Both the position numbers and the translations under genes were made by a program. The notes under the pieces are model-generated. The model had not been told where the DNA came from, made no database searches, and saw only the letters and a program-made list of their open reading frames with translations. A stretch of DNA of 7,234 bases from Pirellulaceae bacterium (GTDB lineage Bacteria > Planctomycetota > Planctomycetia > Pirellulales > Pirellulaceae), in contig JASLRF010000224.1 of assembly GCA_030744095.1 (NCBI GenBank), forward strand, positions 1 to 7,234, given 5' to 3'. Every line of letters starts with the position of its first letter. Position 1 is the first letter of the stretch. Positions 6,187-7,234 of the stretch are shown piece by piece.

Positions 6187-7234
6187 ATGACGATTCAGCT
6201 GGTTTGTCACCACCACCACAGGATTGAATTGTCGGAATCGCAGATCAACGCGCAACGATATATTGTGTGTCCTCTGTGTGGCTGCGCCTCGGCCAGCAGG
6301 AGAGCGAAACAAACGGCGGGTATGGACCCGCTCAGTCCCACTATGGACATAGCGCCGCCGGATCGCGCGAGCCAAATCGCTAAGACGCTCTCGCCGCGTC
6401 AGACGGTACGTGAGATCGATCCAGCGGACGAAATAGGGCACGAAGGGGAACCAACGGAGGATTTGTCGGACGGGGCGGTTGTGCCGACGCTGTGCAATGA
6501 TTCGGAGTCGACGCAGGACGTTGCGGATGCGCATGTCGATAGCCGAGTGCAACAGATTCTTGATGTGGACAAAGGCATTCAGGACCCAACGGAGGAGATG
6601 GACGAATTCCTGAACACGATGGAATTTGAGCCCGACGAAGCGCTAGAAGACGATGGTGATGCTCGACCGTCAAACGCACTCCTTGGCACAATGGATTTTG
6701 AGTCGACGCCGACAGGACAACTGGCTGACCCAGAATCGAGGGACAGCGATGACCAGGGTTCGTCATTTGGCGCCAAAGTGGCGGGGCCCGCCCCAAACCT
6801 GCCCAATCACACCATAGGCGAAGAGCTTGGACGCGGAGGGATGGGGGTTGTCTATCGTTGTTACGATGAGCGTTCGGGCCGGCACGTCGCCTTAAAGACT
6901 TTGCAGCAGATCAGCCCGGCTGACTTGCAGAGATTTAAGCGTGAATTCCGTTCGTTGGCGGACCTGGCTCACCCCAATGTCGTCGCCCTCTATGAACTCT
7001 TGGGACACGGAGACACGTTGTGCTTCACGATGGAGTACCTGGAAGGCGTTGATTTTCTGGAATATGTCTGGTCCGGTTTTGACGGGATGCATAGCGAGAG
7101 ATTCAGCCAGATCATTCCGCGCGAGCAACCCGGTAGTCCGCGGCTTACACCGCGCCGAATCAAACGGTTGTACGAAGCGCTCAAGCAACTGGCAGCCGGG
7201 TTGGGCGCATTGCACCAGGCGAGCATCTTGCATC
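6187..7234 (+). CDS. Hanks-type Ser/Thr protein kinase with N-terminal zinc-ribbon-like motif, 3' truncated by window
   Basis: 349 codons lie in the window and the frame stays open at the end. ATG 6187 directly follows an in-frame TGA; the only Shine-Dalgarno hint is GAG at 6176-6178. Residues 1-33 resemble a zinc ribbon: C7-x2-H10 and C28-P-L-C31-G. Residues about 40-205 are an acidic, low-complexity linker, probably disordered, with the near-repeats FLNTMEFE (141-148) and LLGTMDFE (165-172). The kinase domain starts near 209: glycine-rich loop GRGGMGVVY (215-223), ATP-anchoring Lys in VALK (K237), likely helix-C Glu E253, HPNVV (262-266) and hinge MEYLEG (282-287). The window stops at LHQASILH, just before the expected HRD catalytic loop, so activity cannot be confirmed. 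The RFKREFRSLADLAHPN and hinge sequence resemble large multidomain planctomycete and myxobacterial kinases that often carry AAA ATPase and TPR regions downstream; that extension is inferred. It would phosphorylate proteins on Ser/Thr in the cytoplasm. Confidence 0.88.
   Translation, partial: MTIQLVCHHHHRIELSESQINAQRYIVCPLCGCASASRRAKQTAGMDPLSPTMDIAPPDRASQIAKTLSPRQTVREIDPADEIGHEGEPTEDLSDGAVVPTLCNDSESTQDVADAHVDSRVQQILDVDKGIQDPTEEMDEFLNTMEFEPDEALEDDGDARPSNALLGTMDFESTPTGQLADPESRDSDDQGSSFGAKVAGPAPNLPNHTIGEELGRGGMGVVYRCYDERSGRHVALKTLQQISPADLQRFKREFRSLADLAHPNVVALYELLGHGDTLCFTMEYLEGVDFLEYVWSGFDGMHSERFSQIIPREQPGSPRLTPRRIKRLYEALKQLAAGLGALHQASILH

Noticed and set aside
6174..6227. 17-codon frame starting at ATG 6174 (MSDLNDDSAGLSPPPQD) overlapping the kinase start in another frame
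   Set aside because: It reads like a plausible N-terminus and raised the idea of a frameshift, but the kinase frame from 6187 gives a coherent zinc-ribbon-like segment, and there is no ribosome binding site ahead of 6174. An upstream overlapping leader peptide cannot be fully excluded.
6109..6552. 147-codon minus-strand frame overlapping the kinase N-terminus and its leader
   Set aside because: The translation is Arg-rich without domains, while the opposite + strand frame leads without interruption into a clear kinase domain.

Overview
The window looks like chromosomal DNA of a planctomycete (phylum Planctomycetota). Three independent signs agree. There is the C-terminal tail of a DUF1501 protein. 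There is a very large exported protein carrying the PVC-type dehydrogenase module with the planctomycete CxxCH haem module. There is also the start of a Hanks-type Ser/Thr kinase of the large form common in planctomycetes and myxobacteria. All recognisable genes lie on the + strand. The intergenic gaps are long (about 340, 435 and 355 bases), so the genes are probably separate transcription units rather than one operon.

Layout. Bases 1-136 are the last 44 codons of a DUF1501 gene. Bases 137-476 contain no gene. Bases 477-731 encode an 84-residue single-pass membrane protein of unknown function with a good ribosome binding site. Bases 732-1166 contain no convincing gene but hold an imperfect hairpin ahead of the next gene. 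Bases 1167-5831 encode a 1554-residue exported multidomain protein, read from a GTG start. Its order is: signal peptide, FG-GAP/VCBS seven-bladed propeller, PVC-type dehydrogenase propeller, HEAT-like helices, single-haem cytochrome c module, and C-terminal beta-sandwich of the sugar-binding type. Bases 5832-6186 are non-coding and rich in inverted repeats: a terminator-like hairpin just after the stop codon and a nested hairpin just ahead of the kinase. From 6187 to the window end runs the kinase gene, with an N-terminal zinc-ribbon-like motif, a long acidic linker with a repeated T-M-[D/E]-F motif, and the N-lobe of the kinase domain. The window cuts it just before the catalytic loop.

How the genes may work together. 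The DUF1501 protein and the haem/dehydrogenase protein belong to the exported planctomycete repertoire often linked to polysaccharide use, but nothing in the window proves a shared pathway. The kinase is a cytoplasmic-type signalling protein and its adjacency may be incidental. I found no mobile element, CRISPR array, tRNA or rRNA. The most unusual items are the domain architecture of the 1554-residue protein, the modified zinc ribbon and repeat motif in the kinase N-terminus, and the structured leader upstream of the kinase.
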